A stretch of DNA of 64,000 bases, taken from Aquarana catesbeiana. Its lineage: Eukaryota > Chordata > Amphibia > Anura > Ranidae. The notes under the pieces were generated by a model. It saw only the letters and a program-made list of their open reading frames with translations, had not been told where the DNA came from and did not search any database. The translations under genes were made by a program, and so were the position numbers. The stretch is from the NCBI RefSeq assembly GCF_042186555.1, contig NC_133332.1:236200015-236264014 (forward strand). The letters are read 5' to 3'. Positions 33,569 to 44,889 of this stretch are shown in pieces (positions within the stretch are counted from its first letter, which is position 1; each line of letters starts with the position of its first letter).

Positions 33569-34535
33569 CCTACATATTATCTCATCTATGCAGCAGGTTG
33601 CAGAAAAAAAACAAATTTCATGCATCATAGCAGGCATACCCCCGTAGGGGTTTTCAGGGCCTGGGTGCCATAGAAATTGACCTAGAACCTGCATAGCACT
33701 CTGCAGCCTAACTACTCTTGTTGCACCTCATGCGAAGGCGAGTGCTGAATGCAGGATCCAATGCTTGAAGCAAACATTATAGGCTGGCCCCGCTGATGCA
33801 GATCCAAAGATGTACATCCAGGGTAAATGATTTGTAAACTACTGGTAAGAACTGAGGCAATAAGCAGTTGGCTCTTAATAGAAGTGTCAGTCAAAGTAGT
33901 GAAGAAACAAAGAATAGTTTCCAAAGGGGAAGAGGTCCATCACCTAAGGATAAAAGCAAAGAACCGACGTCCCACGGAGTGGCTGGGGCTAAACACGGAT
34001 TCACTGGGGGTGTTCCCAGCAAAGCTTTTTCCAGTGTCCAAACAAATGAAGGCAGCAGCATATAACCATGGTCTATAAAATAGAAGTCATGTACTGTACG
34101 ATTAAGACAGCAAAACATAATACAGTATTGTAGTCATTGACACATCTTAAAAGGTATAAAGGCCCATTTAATTCTCTCTGCGACATTAAGGTGTGTTATA
34201 TTGCCCATTAGCATTACTGAGTTAAGGTAGCCTATTCAAAATGAATGGGCTAAAAACACACCCTAACATGCCTAAAGTTACACAACCTACTTTCTGTAAT
34301 GCAACGCATAGCAACTCATCACCAAGCATTGTGGCAGATTACAATACAGGTGCACTTATGAATTGCATTTGACTTAGTGTATGCTATGTGCTATCACAAC
34401 ACAAAATTGTGAATTTGGTCTTAATGCTATGAATCGTGAGGATGAATTGCTCCACACTGCCTGCAGTTCCAGAGCTTAGTGAGGGATTGTTTAACAGCTC
34501 ATTTACAGCTTGTTAAAACTGATCTCCACCTTTTT
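33569..34535. other. Stretch without a recognised gene
   Basis: Open frames here are short and of no clear coding character. Nothing recognised. Confidence 0.3.
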
Positions 34536-35060
34536 CTACACTAACAGGTGTGCCCATTGGGAGCGCTGTACAATCTGTATGTAGCCTAATGCCCTGTACA
34601 CACAGTCGGACATTGATCAGACATTCCGACAACAAAATCCATGGATTTTTCAGACGAACGTTGGCTCAAACTTGTCTTGCATACACATGGTCACACAAAG
34701 TTGTCGGAAAATCCGATCGTTCTGAACGCGGTGACGTAAAACACGTACGTCGGGACTATAAACGGGGCAGTAGCCAATAGATTTTGTCTCTTAATTTATT
34801 CTGAGCATGCGTGGCACTTTGTGCATCGGATTTGTGTACACACGATCGGAATTTCCGACAACGGATTTTGTTGTCGGAAAATTTTATAGCAACCTCTCAA
34901 ACTTTGTGTGTCAGAAATTCCTATGGAAAATGTGTGATGGAGCCTACACACGGTCGGAATTTCCAACAACAAGGTCCTATCACACATTTTCCATCAGAAA
35001 ATCCTATCGTGTGTAGGCTACCATACAGTTTATACAGCACACACCTGTTATTATAGAAAA
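34536..35060. mobile_element. Nested pair of inverted-repeat elements with 'GTACACAC' MITE inside
   Basis: The inner element starts TGCCCTGTACACACAGTCGG at 34590 after TAA and ends near cgtgtgtaggc (35010-35020). It contains several gtcggaa/ttccgac repeats and an internal gtgtacacacgatcgg (34835). Outside it lies another palindrome: gcgctgtacaatctgtatgtagcc (34563-34586, given here as one arm) pairs with ggctaccatacagtttatac (35019-35038). So one MITE sits in another. Not coding. Confidence 0.65.
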
Positions 35061-35608
35061 TTGTTAAATGAACAACCATGCACTCTTTAAGAGACAATGA
35101 CAACACCAGATAGGTCCTCAGACAGAAGGAATGAGCATTCGACCTACCTTGCGTAGGGACGGCATGAGTGGAGAAGGCAGGTCACACATTATAGGAAGGA
35201 AAACTCCACAACTATTGGTCGGGATCAATATTAGGGACAGCATTAGAAACAGGAGACAGAAACAAGAGCAGAACAGAAGTTAGAGATGAGGCATGCTAGT
35301 TAGTAAAGGAAACAAAAACAGACATTCCCATTATAAAACAGCCATCCTAATATACATACACATCCTTTTCGTACAAAGTGTTATTGAAAGCAATTCCAAG
35401 CAAATGGTGAAAGCATTCGAGTCCCCAGTGCTACCCATAAAACTGCAACTGTTAATGTAAATGACCGTTTTCTTAGGTCTGTGTAATTCCCTACAGAAGG
35501 GGCCTCCATTCTAAACAAAGGTCCAGTTTACCGTCCTTTAGACTTTAGAGGGGGCGGACTGTGGCCATCGGGAGTAGAAAAAGTCCCAGCATCGGTGAGA
35601 GAAAAAAT
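35061..35608. other. Stretch without a supported gene
   Basis: A weak minus-strand exon candidate at 35148-35211 was considered and not accepted. Nothing else recognised. Confidence 0.3.
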
Positions 35609-35769
35609 GCCACATCTTTGGTGTCAGTGAGAGGAATTGCGCCCCATTGTTGGGAGTCTTCGGGAGGAATTGTGCCGCTTGGTTGGTGTCATTGGTAGGA
35701 ATTGTGCCCCATCGTTGGCATCATTGGGAGGAATTGTGTCCCTTCGTTGGTATCAGTGGATGAAATAGT
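35609..35769. repeat. Minisatellite, about five copies of a 32-bp unit
   Basis: Units begin tgcc(a/c)c-t---ttgg and end gaggaattg; five successive units of 32-33 bases are visible, 70-85 percent alike by eye. It abuts the inverted-repeat element that follows. Confidence 0.8.
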
Positions 35770-36735
35770 GCCCCAATGCACCGATACCACTTTTTTTAAG
35801 ACCGAGTACAAGTACCAATACTTTTTTTCAAGTACTTGCCGATACCGATTACTAATACTTTTTTTTATGTCATGTGACAGTACCACTGATGGGCACTGAT
35901 GAGGCATGGACTGTGTCAGTAGTTTTTTATTTAATTTTTTTTACAATTTTTGTTTTTTTATATAAATTTTTTACAAAATTTATATTTTTTTATTTTTTTT
36001 TTTTTTACAATGCTTGAGGTAAACAGTGTCAGTTTTTTTTATTTTATTTTTTATTATTTTTACAATTTTCCTTTTAAATATGTATTAAAATGTTTAATTT
36101 TTTTTTTAAATCAACCCTGTTGGGGGGGGGGGGGGGGCTTTGGTGAGATATCAGGGGTTTAAACAGACCCCTGACATCCTCCCTTTGAGACAAGGAAAGT
36201 CACTGAGGACACAGCCTCTCCAGTCCCTTTCTCAGCAGCCTCGGCTCCACTAAAGATGAATGGACAATCAGTGATCACTTACCATCCTAACAGATCTGGG
36301 ACAGGGGGGACTGGAGGAGGACATGGAGGAGGAGCGGAGAAGGACATGAAGGGGGAGCGGAGGAGGAGATGGAGGGGAAGCAGAGGGGGACTGGAGGAGG
36401 ACATGGCGGGGGACCTTAGGAGCACGGAGGAGGACATGGAGAAGGACACAGGGGACAGTCAGGGGTGATCGGTGCGGCCTGTTACAACCACCGATCTCCT
36501 TGTATAGATTTAAATAAAGCATCTGAAAGCCACGGGAGGGAGGAGGAGGAGGAGGTTAGCTGCTTTACTGAAATCTATACAGGGAGATCGGTGCTTGTAA
36601 CGGCCCCCACTGCTGCACCGATTATCCCTACTGCCCAGGTATCGGCTTAGGCATCGGAGCATTTGTACGAGTACCAGTACTCATGCAAATGCTCGGTATT
36701 GGCACCGATACTAGTATCAGTGTCGGTGGGACCCT
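35770..36735. mobile_element. Inverted-repeat element with 'CACCGATAC' ends
   Basis: The left side reads aatgcaccgataccacttt and later cttgccgataccgattac; the right side reads ggcaccgatactagtatcag then gtcggtgggacccta. These ends are imperfect inverted repeats (right end as reverse complement: tagggtcccaccgacactga). The interior contains a purine-rich ggaggacatgg/gcggagg repeat (36300-36450), a G run (36121-36137), and an internal palindrome (ccgatctccttgtatagatt with aatctatacagggagatcgg reversed). Probably hAT-type, low certainty. Confidence 0.6.
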
Positions 36736-37050
36736 AGCTGCAACCAGCCCCTGGGCCACAGTTTGGAGACCACTGCCCTAGAGAATAAGCACACACAGCT
36801 CCACAGAAGACAGTAGGAAGTGTACTTCCTGAGCAGTACCTTGCAACGTTGCCGTTCTGCTTTGTGAATTATCAAGCTGATTGGCGACTGTGTGAAAATT
36901 CTGATAACAAATTTTTACATCAGGGTGTGTGCGTATGAGAGGCAACAAGGCAGGTGATCCAGCATCACCAGCAGTGTGTTCCAGGACCACAAGATTACTG
37001 ACAGAAGGGAACGGATGGGGTGGACTGGTACAGTACTGCAATATTTGGAT
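36736..37050. other. Stretch without a recognised gene
   Basis: Nothing recognised. Confidence 0.3.
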
Positions 37051-37054
37051 TTAA

Positions 37055-37424
37055 AGCCCAACCTCCCACCCCACCTTTAATTGTTAGGGTAAAAAATATA
37101 TATTTCAAAGCCCTTTTTACTTCCCTAAAGCTATAGTCACATGACAATCTAGCCCCATGCGTTCTCTTCTATTTAGTTTATGCTTGGGTCCCTCTTTGGG
37201 TCACGGCCTGTCCAATATAGACACTTCCTATAGGATGTCCAGTGGCAGGAGCCCTCCCACCTTTCAATATAGGACCGACGTCAGCAGAGGGGAGTGAAGG
37301 TCTCGGGTGAAATTGCAGTGCTAGATTAGCGGTACACTGCACCAAGACCAGTGAAGGCAAAAAAAAGCCTGTTAGGATGGGTTAGAGGAGCTAGGAAAAA
37401 AAATTGTTTTTGTTCAGTTGGGCT
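37055..37424. mobile_element. TTAA-flanked MITE, 'AGCCCAAC' ends
   Basis: Starts agcccaacctcccacc after TTAA (37051-37054) and ends cagttgggct before TTAA (37425-37428). Terminal inverted repeat is short (about 8-10 bp). TTAA duplication is characteristic of piggyBac (also Kolobok). Confidence 0.75.
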
Positions 37425-37428
37425 TTAA

Positions 37429-37899
37429 ACATGCAAGTAGACTGTGCTTCTTGTATGCATTTCAATGTTTTATTTTCGTTTTAACTGAAGTGTACCATTA
37501 GGGGAAAATATGATCATGTCTTGGACCTAAAACAGCAAACTTGTCTCCGAAGCCACTGACACATGGATCTTTTCCTTCTCTGACATGCCACACTTTTGTT
37601 CCAGGTCCATGAAACCAAACTTGTTAAACTTAACTTCATAGGATGCCAGTGTCACAGAAGTAGTATTTGGCTTGTGAGTCAAAGAATTTCAGACTTCCTT
37701 TGAATAATAGGTATGCACAGGGCTTTTTCTCAGGGAATGGGTGCAGGCACTACCCCCTTCCAAGTCACCCCTTGCAACTATAAATCCCTTCCAGCACCAA
37801 TAGATGCTTTGCAGAGATTAGAAACTGACAGATCGCTCCCTCTGTACAGAGCCCTATGTTGATTGTCAACACTGGGCTCTGGGCTGTGATTGGACACAG
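37429..37899. other. Stretch without a recognised gene
   Basis: No motif recognised. Confidence 0.3.
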
Positions 37900-38080
37900 A
37901 ATCATTGGCCAGGACTTGCTGACAGACTCCTGCTGTGTACAATCACAGCGGTGTCAGCACGGGGGGCTCACATATGTGCGCCCTAAACACGGAAGCAGGT
38001 AGCGAGGTACAGGTACATCATTTTGCCTGCAGGGGCCACCTGTCTGCAGTATATTGCAAGTCGGCAGTCCGCAAGTAGTT
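37900..38080. mobile_element. PiggyBac-type right-end fragment
   Basis: The sequence aggtacaggtacatcatttt through gtccgcaagtagttaa parallels the right end at 54480-54562 and 20150-20221 (a tacgtgat..tgcctg stretch, then a ..caagtggttaa end). Only the last 180 bases are present. Confidence 0.5.
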
Positions 38081-38699
38081 AAAAAAAAATAAATAAATGG
38101 CCCCCAGTGACCTTCCATGATAACAGAAATACAGGATTGAATATACAGGAGTTACCAAAAAAAAAAATACAAAAACATGCCAGATTTTGATGAAATAATG
38201 CAGTCTTAACTTTCTACACATTATTAAGAAAACGTCTGCTGGCAAAGGGACAAATATTGCCTATGCGCCTACAATGGTCATAATTTAGAAAACGCCTGGA
38301 CAGGAAAACACTACATAAATCCGGGCCAAACATTCACATTGCTGTTTTACGATTCACTAAAAGCTCATAGATTTATGTTCTGATGTAAAAAACAGAAAAA
38401 GGTGTGCAGGATATTTAGTAGAGCTGACAGGACCAGACTGACATAATGCCCAGAACTGGCTTACTTCCAGGTACCTCAAGATTACAGTAGCCGTGAAAAC
38501 TCTGTCAACATTGTTGTGGAGAAGATTGCCAACTGTTACACAACTTCCTTCTGGGAAGGAAAAGTGGTGAGAAAAGGCAAGAGAAAAAAACAACCACCAC
38601 TGGGCTCAAATTATAATGAAATACATGCAAACAAGGCAAAATAACCTTTCCCCAAAGTATCGATCTTACTTTAGTTACTTCATTACTTACCTGAGCCCC
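38081..38699. other. Stretch without a recognised gene
   Basis: No coding or repeat signal I can support. Confidence 0.3.
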
Positions 38700-39004
38700 A
38701 TCCTGATCCAGCAATGTGCATGAGAGCCTCGGCTCTCCAGGAACTCTCCCTCCTCATTGGCTGAGACAGCAGCAGGAGCCATTGGCCTCTGTTGCCGTCA
38801 ATCACAGCCAGTGAGCCAAATCAGAAAAGAGAGGGGGAGGGGCCACGCAGATCTACGGCTTGGGAGTGAGCCTGCTTGTTTGCTCTGGGGGCACCCGGCA
38901 GGAGGGAGGGGCCAGGATCGCCAGCAGGGGACCCGAGAAGAGGAGGCTCGGGGTTGCTCTGTGCAATACTGCTGCACAGAGCAGGTAAGTATAAAAGTAT
39001 AATG
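38700..39004. repeat. Dispersed GC-rich repeat, second copy
   Basis: Shares cattggctgagacagcagca-type, ggcaggagggaggggccagg and ggacccgagaagaggag phrases with 56040-56160 and 20590-20760, and the end gagcaggtaagtataa with 20540 in inverse orientation. Confidence 0.5.
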
Positions 39005-39221
39005 CTTGTTATTTTTTTTTTTTTTTAAAGGGTAAATTTTATTAACAATTTACGGCACATTAGTGACAGCTTCCACATTCTACACATTACACAGCAGTAG
39101 TACAGACAAAGTAATAAACTTTTACAAAGATGATCAACATCAAAATATGCTGCAATTTGTACACTGAAAGTCAAATGAATAAAGATATACATCACGAAAG
39201 CTAAATTGTGTCGTACTTCAC
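39005..39221. other. T-run followed by AT-rich sequence, possible retroposed 3' end
   Basis: A 16-base T run at 39011-39026 precedes about 190 bases that on the minus strand could be a 3' UTR with poly-A. No coding part is visible, so the origin is uncertain. Confidence 0.25.
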
Positions 39222-39224
39222 TTA

Positions 39225-40279
39225 GACCCCTTTCACACTGGGGCGTTTTTCAGGTGCTTTTGAGCTAAAAACCGCCTGTAAAGCGCCTGAAAAGCGCCTC
39301 CCCTGCAGCCCCAGTGTGAGAGCCTGTCAGGTCACCTTGAAGCTAGGTGACAGATGCACACATTTGGGATCAGGAGTGCACTGCAAGGCAGTGGACCCCG
39401 CAGACTGCTGCGGATGGGAGTCCGGGTGGTAAGGAAGGCAGGGCCGCTGGAACACCAACAGGGATCCCACCGGGGTTAGAGCGTAGGATTCCCTGGGGCG
39501 CGGAGTCTAAGAGCCAGCAGGTGTTCACCAGAGCCTCTAGTGGTGAGGATGGACTGGGCTGCCCCTGGCTCCAGGTCGCGACCCCCAGGGTCCCCCAGCT
39601 CACACCCACAGTAGGCAACAGGAGGATAAGGAGAGTAAAGGAATAAGCCAAGGACAGGGCCACAAGCAGACAAGGACAACAGAGTTCACGCCAAGGTTCA
39701 GGGTCACAGGCAAACAGGGATAGTCGGGGACACGCCAAAGGTCAGGGTCACGAGCAGACAGAAATAGTAGAGAACACGCCAAGGTCGGTAACAGAAACAA
39801 ACGTAGATCACAAGGCAGGCAGGAACGGGAAGCCAAAACACACAAAGGTTGATCAGCAGGGCTGGCCTGCAGTGCAGAGGTTAATATAGAGTTCTCTGAT
39901 AGGAGCTGGGGTGGAGCCATGCTGGAGGAGAGATTATAAAAGCAGTCAGGTAAGTGTCAGCTGGTCTTTAGAGATGAACACATGGAGACAGGTAAGCTGA
40001 CAGACAAACTCTATTGCATAACCATGACAGAGTCTGAGTGCTTTCACACTGGGGTGGTACACATGCAGGACAATAGAAAGTCCTGCGCCTCCACCGCCCC
40101 TGCCATTGAGATGAATGGGCACCGCTGCCGAAGTGATTCGGCAGCGGTACTTTGCGGGTGCTTTTAACCCTTTATTCAGCCGCTAGATGGGGTTAAAAGT
40201 GCCGCTATTGCAGCAGTAAAGCCCCGCTAAAATAAGCGGCATTTTACCGCTAACCCCCCTCCCCAGTGTGAAAGGGGTC
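39225..40279. mobile_element. 'GACCCCTTTCACACTGGGG' MITE split by a solo LTR
   Basis: Left part 39225-39324 begins gacccctttcacactggggc after TTA. Right part 40030-40279 resumes with gagtgctttcacactggggt and ends ccccagtgtgaaaggggtc. The uninterrupted relative is 48208-48616, which reads straight through the point of insertion. Confidence 0.85.
39325..40029. mobile_element. Solo LTR, 705 bp
   Basis: Begins TGTCAGGTCACC and ends ACCATGACA. It is flanked by GAGCC (39320-39324) and GAGTC (40030-40034), a 5-bp duplication with one change. Comparison with 48208-48616 shows that it interrupts a known MITE. There is no internal region and no second LTR, so it probably formed by LTR-LTR recombination. 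The minus strand carries TTTATAATCTC, a possible TATA box, suggesting minus orientation. No match to the other LTRs here. Confidence 0.8.
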
Positions 40280-40429
40280 TCGGAAAATGGGTTAACTAAA
40301 CAAAACTTAAATTAAAACATTAACTAGGCCACAACGATATCTCATGAGTATGATCCATAACATACAGTATATGTACATAGTATGCTCTACATCTCTGTGT
40401 CCATTTTTCTGCACATTTTCAACTAGATA

Positions 40430-40866
40430 CACTATATTACCAAAAGTATCGGGATGCCTGCCTTTACACACACATGAACTTTAATGCCATCCCAGTCTTA
40501 GTCCGTAAGGTTCAATAAAGACAAGGAGGAGCCAGTTTGTGGTGGAGGAACTTGACTGGCCTACACAGAGTCCTGACCTCAACCCGCTAGAACACCTTTG
40601 GGATGAGTTAGAGCGCAGACTATGAGACCGGCCTTCTCGTCCACATCAGTGCCTGACCTCACAAATGCGCTTCTGGAAGAATGGTCAAACATTCCCATAG
40701 ACACACTCCTAAACCTTGTGGACAGCCTTCCCAGAAGAGTTGAAGCTGTTATAGCTGCAAAGGGTTGGCCAACTCAATATTGAACCCTACGGACCAAGAC
40801 TGGGATGCCATTAAAGTTCATGTGCGTGTAAAGGTAGGTGTCCCAATACTTTTTGGTAATATAGTG
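40430..40866. mobile_element. Internally deleted Tc1 derivative, family C
   Basis: Ends CACTATATTACCAAAAGTAT and its inverse (ending 40866) lie between TA dinucleotides (40428-40429, 40867-40868). Only the C-terminal transposase region remains: translated in broken frames it gives PDLNPLEHLWDELERRL (near 40575-40625), the Glu-containing third catalytic motif. 437 bp, non-autonomous. Confidence 0.9.
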
Positions 40867-40949
40867 TATGTTTCAAACATCAAACACAGGAAGCAAACAG
40901 GGGAAGGGCTCTAGGACCCAGCATCTCTACCAGCACTTATGGCAGGAGA

Positions 40950-43052
40950 AGGACTTTAGGACCCTACATCTCTTCCAGCAGGTCACATGGGCCTATATAA
41001 GGAATTTTGCTAGTGGCTTTAGTTGCTGGTTGATCTTTGGCTTCTCCAGTGTGTTATCTCTGTGATATTCCTGTTCCTGTCTTCTCCTTTTACCAACCCG
41101 GCTTGTCCTTGACCTGTCTCCTAATTCCTGTGTTCGACCTCGGCTATCCACCTGACCACGTCTGCTCTGCTATCCACCCGGCTCATGACCTAGGCTTCCT
41201 TCTGACCATGCTCCAGTTTATCTAAATCCTGCAACAACTCACGGGCGCCACCTGTTTGTTGATTCTTCGCCAGCACACCAGCTGTACTCTGGAACCTCCT
41301 GCATACAGTCCAGCAGGCGGCCCGTGCTACTTTGGGCCTTACCTCTCCTGTCCACCCTCAGGGGGGTCTGGAACTTAGCCGCAAGAGAAGCCCTCTCCCT
41401 CTATTGGCCTCTAGCACCAGGTACGTGATAGTATCAATCAGCTAAAATGTCTGAGGCCCAGAGAGGTGCTTCCCCGTTGGATGCCCTATGTCAGCAGATG
41501 ACGGCTCTTACACAAGCAGTCCAGAGCTTACAAGATGGCAACTTTCAGCTGGATGGACACCTTCACTCCCTCACTACCTTCATGACTCCTGCAGATCCTA
41601 ACCAAGCTACTAGCTCCACTGTCTCCGCTCCAATGGCCAGTTCTCCTGCTACAGCCACACCTGGTGTGGGATTGCCCCCTCCGGAGCCCAGGGTCCACAC
41701 TCCTTAGCGTTTTTCAAGTCAACGACGGAAAGGTGGGTTTTGTCATCTCACCTTTATCAGATGAGCCACAGTCCTGGGCTCATAACCTCCTTGAGCAAAA
41801 GAACTTAGTACTGGATTCAGTTGCCACCTTCTTTGAAGCTTTGGCTACCCTATATGATGATCCACAGCGGACTGCTACTGCCTAGTCTGGCCTTCATGCT
41901 CTAGTACAAGGCAAACGACTGGTGGAGGATTATATTGTGGAGTTTTGCAAGTGGTCAGCTGATACTGGGTGGAATGATGCCACCCTGAAATACCAGTTCC
42001 GGCAAGGCTTATCTGAGACTCATGGACGAGTTAGCTAGGATCGAGGCTCCTGCATCGTTAGAGAATCTCATCCAAGTTTCTATCCAACTAGACTGATGGC
42101 TGCAGGAGTGATGGTCTGTACACACTCAGAGCTTCCAGCCCACATGGCTAATGCCAAAGGTTCCAGGACCAACAATCCCAGTCTCTGTTCCCCAGTGTAC
42201 TAATACTTCTGATGGGGAACCCATGAAAATTGGCCTACTCCGCCCTGCTTTAACTCCTGAATAGAGAGCACGCAGATGACAGGGTAACTTGTGTCTCTAC
42301 TGTCGAGCTTCAGACCACTTCCTTCACAGTTGTCCTGTTCGCCCAAGTAAGTCCAGCCTTCCACACTCCTCGTACCTCCAGTTATCAGGGACTGCATTCA
42401 CTCATGTAATTCTCTCCATCTCTCTGCAGGTGGCTGGAAAGGAAGTCAAGCCGCGGGCAATATTCGACTCTGGAGACTGTAGTTGTTTCTTGGATATGAA
42501 CTTCACCAAGAACTTGCTCATACCCCTGAAACTAAAAGGAACAAAGACCTGACGTACATTTAGCAGACGGTATTGCTCCCAGCTCTGGCCCTGTCACTCA
42601 GGAGACTATCCCTGTCTTTGCCAGCATGGATGCAGGCCATCAGGAATTTCTCTGCTTTGACGTCATCAGGTCTCCTTATTCCCAACCATCCTAGGGATAC
42701 CCTGCCTGTGGGCCCACAAACCACAAATCGACTGGCCCAAGGGAGAAATCATCTTCTCATTTCCCTACTGTCACCAACACTGTGGCATCCCCACACCTGT
42801 CAACCCTTCAGTGCGTCTCTCCGTTCAACCTACACCAGATCCCTGTCATGCCATCCCTTCGGCCTACCTTGATTTCCTTGATGTCTTTGACAAGAAAGGT
42901 GCTGATGCCCTGCCCCATCGGTCCTACGACTGCCCGACTGAGTTGCTACCTGGAACAGAAGTAACCTTCGGGCGAATCTTTCCTCTATCCAAGCTGGAGG
43001 CCCTCTGACAATATATAGATAAAAACCTAGCCAAAGGATTCATCCGCCCCTC
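40950..43052 (+). mobile_element. Second Ty3/Gypsy family, 5' part only (LTR piece, gag, protease, start of RT)
   Basis: The LTR or leader sequence runs to about 41430. Gag starts at the ATG 41447 and is followed by protease and the first RT residues (DKNLAKGFIRPS near 43018-43052). It is truncated exactly where a TTAA-flanked end (43053) begins. The rest of pol and the 3' LTR are absent. Confidence 0.85.
41447..42560 (+). pseudogene. gag: Gypsy gag and protease, second family, broken
   Basis: Opens MSEAQRGASPLDALCQQM, with a coiled-coil-like ALTQAVQSLQDGN. After a stop at 41705 the capsid region continues in another frame (VGFVISPLSDEPQSWAHNLL at 41727-41790, then LVEDYIVEFCKWSADTGWND near 41920-41975). 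Compared with the first family the central capsid segment is shortened. The CCHC knuckle is CLYCRASDHFLHSC (42291-42332), intact. The protease core is IFDSGDCSCFLDM (42462-42500), with DSG conserved. Several stops and frameshifts; not functional. Confidence 0.85.
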
Positions 43053-43056
43053 TTAA

Positions 43057-43255
43057 CCGCTTGCCGACCCAGAGCTCAAAAGCGCCTGAAAAATGCCCCA
43101 GTGTGAAAGGGGTCACCTGTTAGATTTTATGAGATGAAGGGGGAAAAAAAAAAAAAAAAAAAAATCAAAATCGGCATCATATATCGGCCATCGGCCGCCG
43201 CGATTTCTAAATATTGGCATCGGCCAGAGAAAAACCCATATCGGTCGACCTCTAC
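43057..43255 (-). mobile_element. Fragments: piggyBac-type end plus a second copy of the hAT/Harbinger composite
   Basis: 43053-43056 is TTAA followed by ccgcttgccgaccc (compare 63716), cut after 14 bases. Then comes, inverted, the junction seen at 48180-48230: the MITE end ccccagtgtgaaaggggtc, then ctgttagattttatgagatgaa, then the hAT-like arm ending tatcggtcgacctcta at 43253. The same junction in two places shows that the two elements have moved together. Confidence 0.7.
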
Positions 43256-43505
43256 ATGCAACCCGGCAGGTCAGGCAGGAAAAAAAAAAAAAAAAAAGGG
43301 GGGGGGGGGGCGACAGGTGAGCCCCCCCTTGCCTGACCTGCATGCTCAGATAAGGGTCTGATATGGATTTTAGGGAGGACCCCACGCTGTTTTTTCTTCA
43401 GCATTTTTAACTGCCGCCATGATTTTTTTACATTCAGCTATCAGCAGGGAACCCGCTGACAGCTGATGAGTCATCTGTCGTTAAGGACGTGGCGGCCGGC
43501 TTCCC
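43256..43505. repeat. Dispersed repeat related to 21216-21722
   Basis: Shares gataagggtctgatatggat, ggaccccacgctgtttttt and ctgacagctgatgagtcatc. Contains A17 and G12 runs. Confidence 0.6.
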
Positions 43506-44835
43506 GCCCTGCTCGTTAGCAACCAGCTCAATGCGATAAATTACTGCATTCAATAAAGCGGTAATTACCGCATTCGGTATTTAAAAACACAAAATTCTTA
43601 GTGAATTGCACTTTCAAAACTAATTTACCACAAGCATTATTTTAGCTGTTATTTAAATCTTAGTGAATTGACCCCTATGACTAAAACTAAATCGAAATTT
43701 GACGTCAAAATTAACGCAGTTGTAAAGGCTTAATGCCTAGAAAATCCCACCGCAATCCTAAACAAACAATAACCTCGATCATCCTCACCCAAAAGCTAAA
43801 AATCACTGTTTTTACCTTGTAATACACCACCTCACGCGACTGCCGCCCCCCTGCATTTCTAACCATACGGCGGCTGGTGATGTGCATTCTCTTCTGAGCA
43901 TGTGATGTGATATGTCACAAGAAGCCGGGACTGAGTGGGGCACGGCAGAATTGGTTGGCTAGGGAGAGCTGGAGCCAACAACAGTAGAGGAGCATGTGAC
44001 ATGCATACATCACAAGGGGGAAATGAGAGGCGGGACTCAAACGAACAGAATTGAACTCACTGGCTGGAGACAGCTGGGACCGACAACCACACACGGAAGC
44101 ATCAATGAGCAGCCACATTCAGCTGTGCAAACTAGCCGTTGTCGGTCTGGAGAAAGAAGGGCATTTGAATGGCTTGATTAGATATTGTTTTATAAATGGC
44201 CAATTAGGAAAAAACTAATACAATTGATATGGATAATACAAAAGTCACTGTCGGTAATCATCGAAACCTTCTGCAGAATATAACTTTTGCCTGGAATTCC
44301 ACTTTACCTAAAGAAAAGGATGGTTAATCACCTAGCTGTGCTATTATGCCCCAGTCACAAGAATGGCCCAAAAAGAATAAGAAAAATCTTTTGGCAGGCA
44401 AGATAGCTGCTGTGTAAATATTTAAACTGAGGTTTCAGCTGCTTGCCACAAAACTGGGTAATTTCACCTTTTAACAACACCCTAGGGCAAAAACAAGGAA
44501 GAGGTCTAAAAAGGCAATTTTGCTTTTGTATATATGCATGGCAATGACATATGGCCTAAATTGGATAACAGCAAAGGTGAGGTCACCAACTGACATAAGA
44601 GAGCATATGGTTCTCTGGATTAGAGATCTTTTATATTAAGTACCAACTTCAGTACTGCAAAAATAAACAAAAAATTGTTAAAAAAAATACTCTGTTTATT
44701 CAAAACAAGAAGAGAGACATAAGAAGAGATGGCTCATAGAACAGAGACTGCAGAAATATTCCAGGTATATAGATCAGTACTTTGGCAATAGAGATAAATA
44801 AATTGTTGCTTGTACAACAGGGGCGTTTGATAAAT
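43506..44835. other. Long stretch without a recognised gene
   Basis: No long frame or element ends recognised. A weak repeat of cgggac(t)..agctgg(ga)accgacaac occurs at 43925-44100 (three loosely similar units of about 75 bases). Confidence 0.35.
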
Positions 44836-44889
44836 GGTTTTCACATTTTTTTTACAAATAAATATGTGAAAATTGTGGCGTGCATTTAT

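Noticed and set aside
35148..35211. Minus-strand 64-bp exon candidate ending CGCAAG/GTAGGT, open in one frame (CGVFLPIMCDLPSPLMPS).
   Set aside because: The acceptor is weak (AATAG, pyrimidine tract far away) and its phase does not join directly to the exon at 18972. It may be chance.
35950..36162. Phe/Tyr-rich plus-strand frame.
   Set aside because: Product of poly-T and TTTTTA runs.
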